DNA of 32,497 nt, from positions 1 through 32,497 of the forward strand of contig NZ_JAMQHN010000028.1 in the NCBI RefSeq assembly GCF_025993755.1, written 5' to 3'. The DNA is from Thermomonas sp. (GTDB lineage: Bacteria > Pseudomonadota > Gammaproteobacteria > Xanthomonadales > Xanthomonadaceae). Each line of letters starts with the position of its first letter. The stretch's first letter is position 1. Below the pieces are notes generated by a model, which had not been told where the DNA came from, ran no database searches, and worked only from the letters and a program-made list of their open reading frames with translations. A program made the translations under genes and the position numbers. This document shows positions 31,580 through 32,497 of the stretch, piece after piece.

Positions 31580-31972
31580 TCAACCACCGACCCGCAGTGC
31601 CGCCGACACCATCAGCGCGATGACGCAAACGAAGCCGCCGAGCCAGCACAGGCTGCGCAGCGCCTGCTGGACGGTGACGTAGAAGACCCCGTGCAGGATG
31701 CGGAAGGCGACGAAGGCCATCGCCAGCCACGCCACCCGCTGCGGATCGACCTGGGTGAACTGCGCCATCAGCACCGCCGCGGCGAACGCCGGGAACGCCT
31801 CGAAGGCGTTCAGATGTGCGCTGTACGCGTTGCGTACCTTGTAGTTGTCCTGCCGGGCGATCCAGCCGCGCGGATCCTTGTTGTTGTAGCCGGGGGCGGC
31901 GCGCTTGGCGATTACCGCCCACAGATAGGGCAGGCAGGCAGCGATGAGGATGCACCAGTAGGCGATGGTCAT
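31580..31972 (-). CDS. MAPEG family membrane protein
   Basis: A 130-residue protein with four predicted helices (AYWCILIAACLPYLWAVI at the front, FAAAVLMAQF, AWLAMAFVAFRILHGVFYV and the final FVCVIALMVSAAL). The family hallmark is RQDNYKVRNAYSAHLNAFEAFPAFAA, with the Arg-Asn-Ala-His-x-Asn arrangement. MAPEG proteins in animals are glutathione-dependent enzymes of eicosanoid metabolism; bacterial members are mostly uncharacterised. It is the first gene of the minus-strand set, with non-coding DNA upstream. No distinct promoter could be picked out with confidence. Confidence 0.9.
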   Translation of the reverse strand: MTIAYWCILIAACLPYLWAVIAKRAAPGYNNKDPRGWIARQDNYKVRNAYSAHLNAFEAFPAFAAAVLMAQFTQVDPQRVAWLAMAFVAFRILHGVFYVTVQQALRSLCWLGGFVCVIALMVSAALRVGG

Positions 31973-32108
31973 GGGGAGGAATCCGCAGGAAGTCCAACCC
32001 GGAGTCTAGTGCAAGATGGTGCGCTTGCTGTGTGCGCTTTGGGCAGGGAGGTGGGGCGGACTGGAACGAAATACCGATGCGAATCCGAGGTTCGGGTCTT
32101 CTCAGAAT

Positions 32109-32286
32109 CTGATTAGCCCTATCCCTCAGCTCGTCATTCCCGCGAAGGCGGGAATCCAGCGCCTTTTGCGCCTTGGCCAGAGCAAGGTCAGAAGCCATGT
32201 CACTGAATTTCCGCCAGAAGCATGCGGAAATGACGAGCCGGAGCCATTCTTCCTCGATTTGCCGGCTGAGACTTGGGGCTAATCAG
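32109..32286. repeat. MITE-like element with 22-base inverted ends
   Basis: The ends are CTGATTAGCCC (32109-32119) and its exact complement (32276-32286). The match resumes five bases further in with CTCAGC, so 18 of 22 end positions agree. The body is non-coding and encloses the REPIN-like pair of palindromes. No target-site duplication is obvious. A small non-autonomous mobile element is the best guess. It occupies half of the 351-base stretch without genes between the MAPEG gene and the CRISPR array. Confidence 0.5.
32129..32237. repeat. REPIN-like inverted pair of REP sequences
   Basis: Unit one (32129-32159) opens GCTCGTCATTCCCGC and folds on a GCGGGAAT stem. Unit two (32203-32237) is the same motif inverted and slightly diverged, ending GCGGAAATGACGAGC. 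The two lie 43 bases apart. The CGTCATTCCCGCGAAGGCGG wording is a well-known extragenic palindrome in many proteobacteria. Such pairs are spread by RAYT transposases; none is in the window. Confidence 0.7.
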
Positions 32287-32323
32287 GTCATCGGGAGCTG
32301 TCGCGGCATGTCGCGACGTGTCG

Positions 32324-32497
32324 GCTTCAATAAGGCCGCAGCGAATTCGCTGCGGAAACCCACCGGCCTGCGCCGTACCCCGTGCAATTTGCGCTCGCTT
32401 CAATAAGGCCGCAGCGAATTCGCTGCGGAAACTGCCGATCTGGTGGAAGTGGCCTTTCTTCGCGAGGCCCGCTTCAATAAGGCCGCAGCGAATTCGC
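32324..32497 (-). CRISPR. CRISPR array edge, running off the right end of the window
   Basis: Two identical 36-base repeats lie at 32324-32359 and 32397-32432, and the first 27 bases of a third at 32471-32497. The spacers are 37 (32360-32396) and 38 (32433-32470) bases and unrelated to each other. In plus orientation the repeat starts GCTTCAATAAGG and ends GCGGAAAC. Its core CCGCAGCGAATTCGCTGCGG is a perfect palindrome that gives the crRNA stem. On the minus strand it ends ATTGAAGC, close to the ATTGAAA(C/G) handle of many type I and III systems, so minus-strand transcription is likelier. That would put the leader outside to the right and make this the older end. No cas gene is visible, so the type cannot be set. 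Confidence 0.93.

Noticed and set aside
32109-32323. Leader of the CRISPR array on the left side
   Set aside because: The stretch is filled with inverted repeats, is not AT-rich, and the repeat's handle points to transcription from the right.

Overview
The window is about 32.5 kb of GC-rich, densely packed chromosomal DNA. Gene content and order fit a gammaproteobacterium of the Xanthomonadaceae/Lysobacteraceae (Xanthomonas, Lysobacter or Luteimonas-like). The pointers are the kdsD-kdsC-lptC-lptA-lptB-rpoN-hpf-hprK-rapZ cluster divergent from ibaG-murA, the aroKB-hemE neighbourhood, an S-box-controlled metX-metB-hom operon, and a propeller-type hybrid histidine kinase. Genus cannot be fixed from sequence reading alone. 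No tRNA, rRNA, insertion sequence or prophage gene was seen.

Layout. 1-2.0 kb: the end of a CBS-domain protein, converging on prfC (release factor 3). 2.0-5.3 kb: a membrane Ser/Thr kinase with a TPR tail, converging on an exported M23-type protein. 5.3-5.7 kb: non-coding DNA with a large inverted repeat, a promoter and a SAM-I riboswitch. 5.7-9.1 kb: the methionine operon metX-metB-hom. 9.1-12.8 kb: a MASE1-GGDEF-EAL cyclic-di-GMP protein and L-serine dehydratase. 12.9-16.8 kb: a small glutaredoxin-like protein and a 1170-residue hybrid sensor kinase. 16.9-19.9 kb: hemE, a small WGR protein, aroB and aroK. 20.0-20.8 kb: dodecin and pdxH. 20.8-27.9 kb: a minus-strand chain for LPS transport and Kdo synthesis, sigma-54 and nitrogen-PTS-linked functions. 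28.0-29.4 kb: ibaG and murA. 29.4-32.0 kb: a minus-strand set of envelope-type genes (MAPEG, isoprenylcysteine methyltransferase-like, PH-domain, L,D-transpeptidase) ending in a macrodomain gene. 32.0-32.5 kb: non-coding DNA with a REPIN/MITE-like element and the edge of a CRISPR array that runs off the window.

How the parts work together. Homoserine formation (hom), activation (metX) and trans-sulfuration (metB) appear to be controlled together by S-adenosylmethionine through the riboswitch. KdsD and KdsC make Kdo, LptABC carry LPS, and MurA starts peptidoglycan synthesis, so 24.5-29.4 kb is an envelope-building block. RpoN, Hpf, HprK and RapZ form the regulatory block, but ptsN, usually found between hpf and hprK, is absent.

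Most notable are the CRISPR array edge at the right border (cas genes not in view), the SAM-I riboswitch over a short hom gene, the compound inverted-repeat element beside the array, the missing ptsN, a lipobox-like start on LptA, and a GTGA-coupled L,D-transpeptidase/macrodomain gene pair. No wholly new multi-gene system could be demonstrated inside the window.
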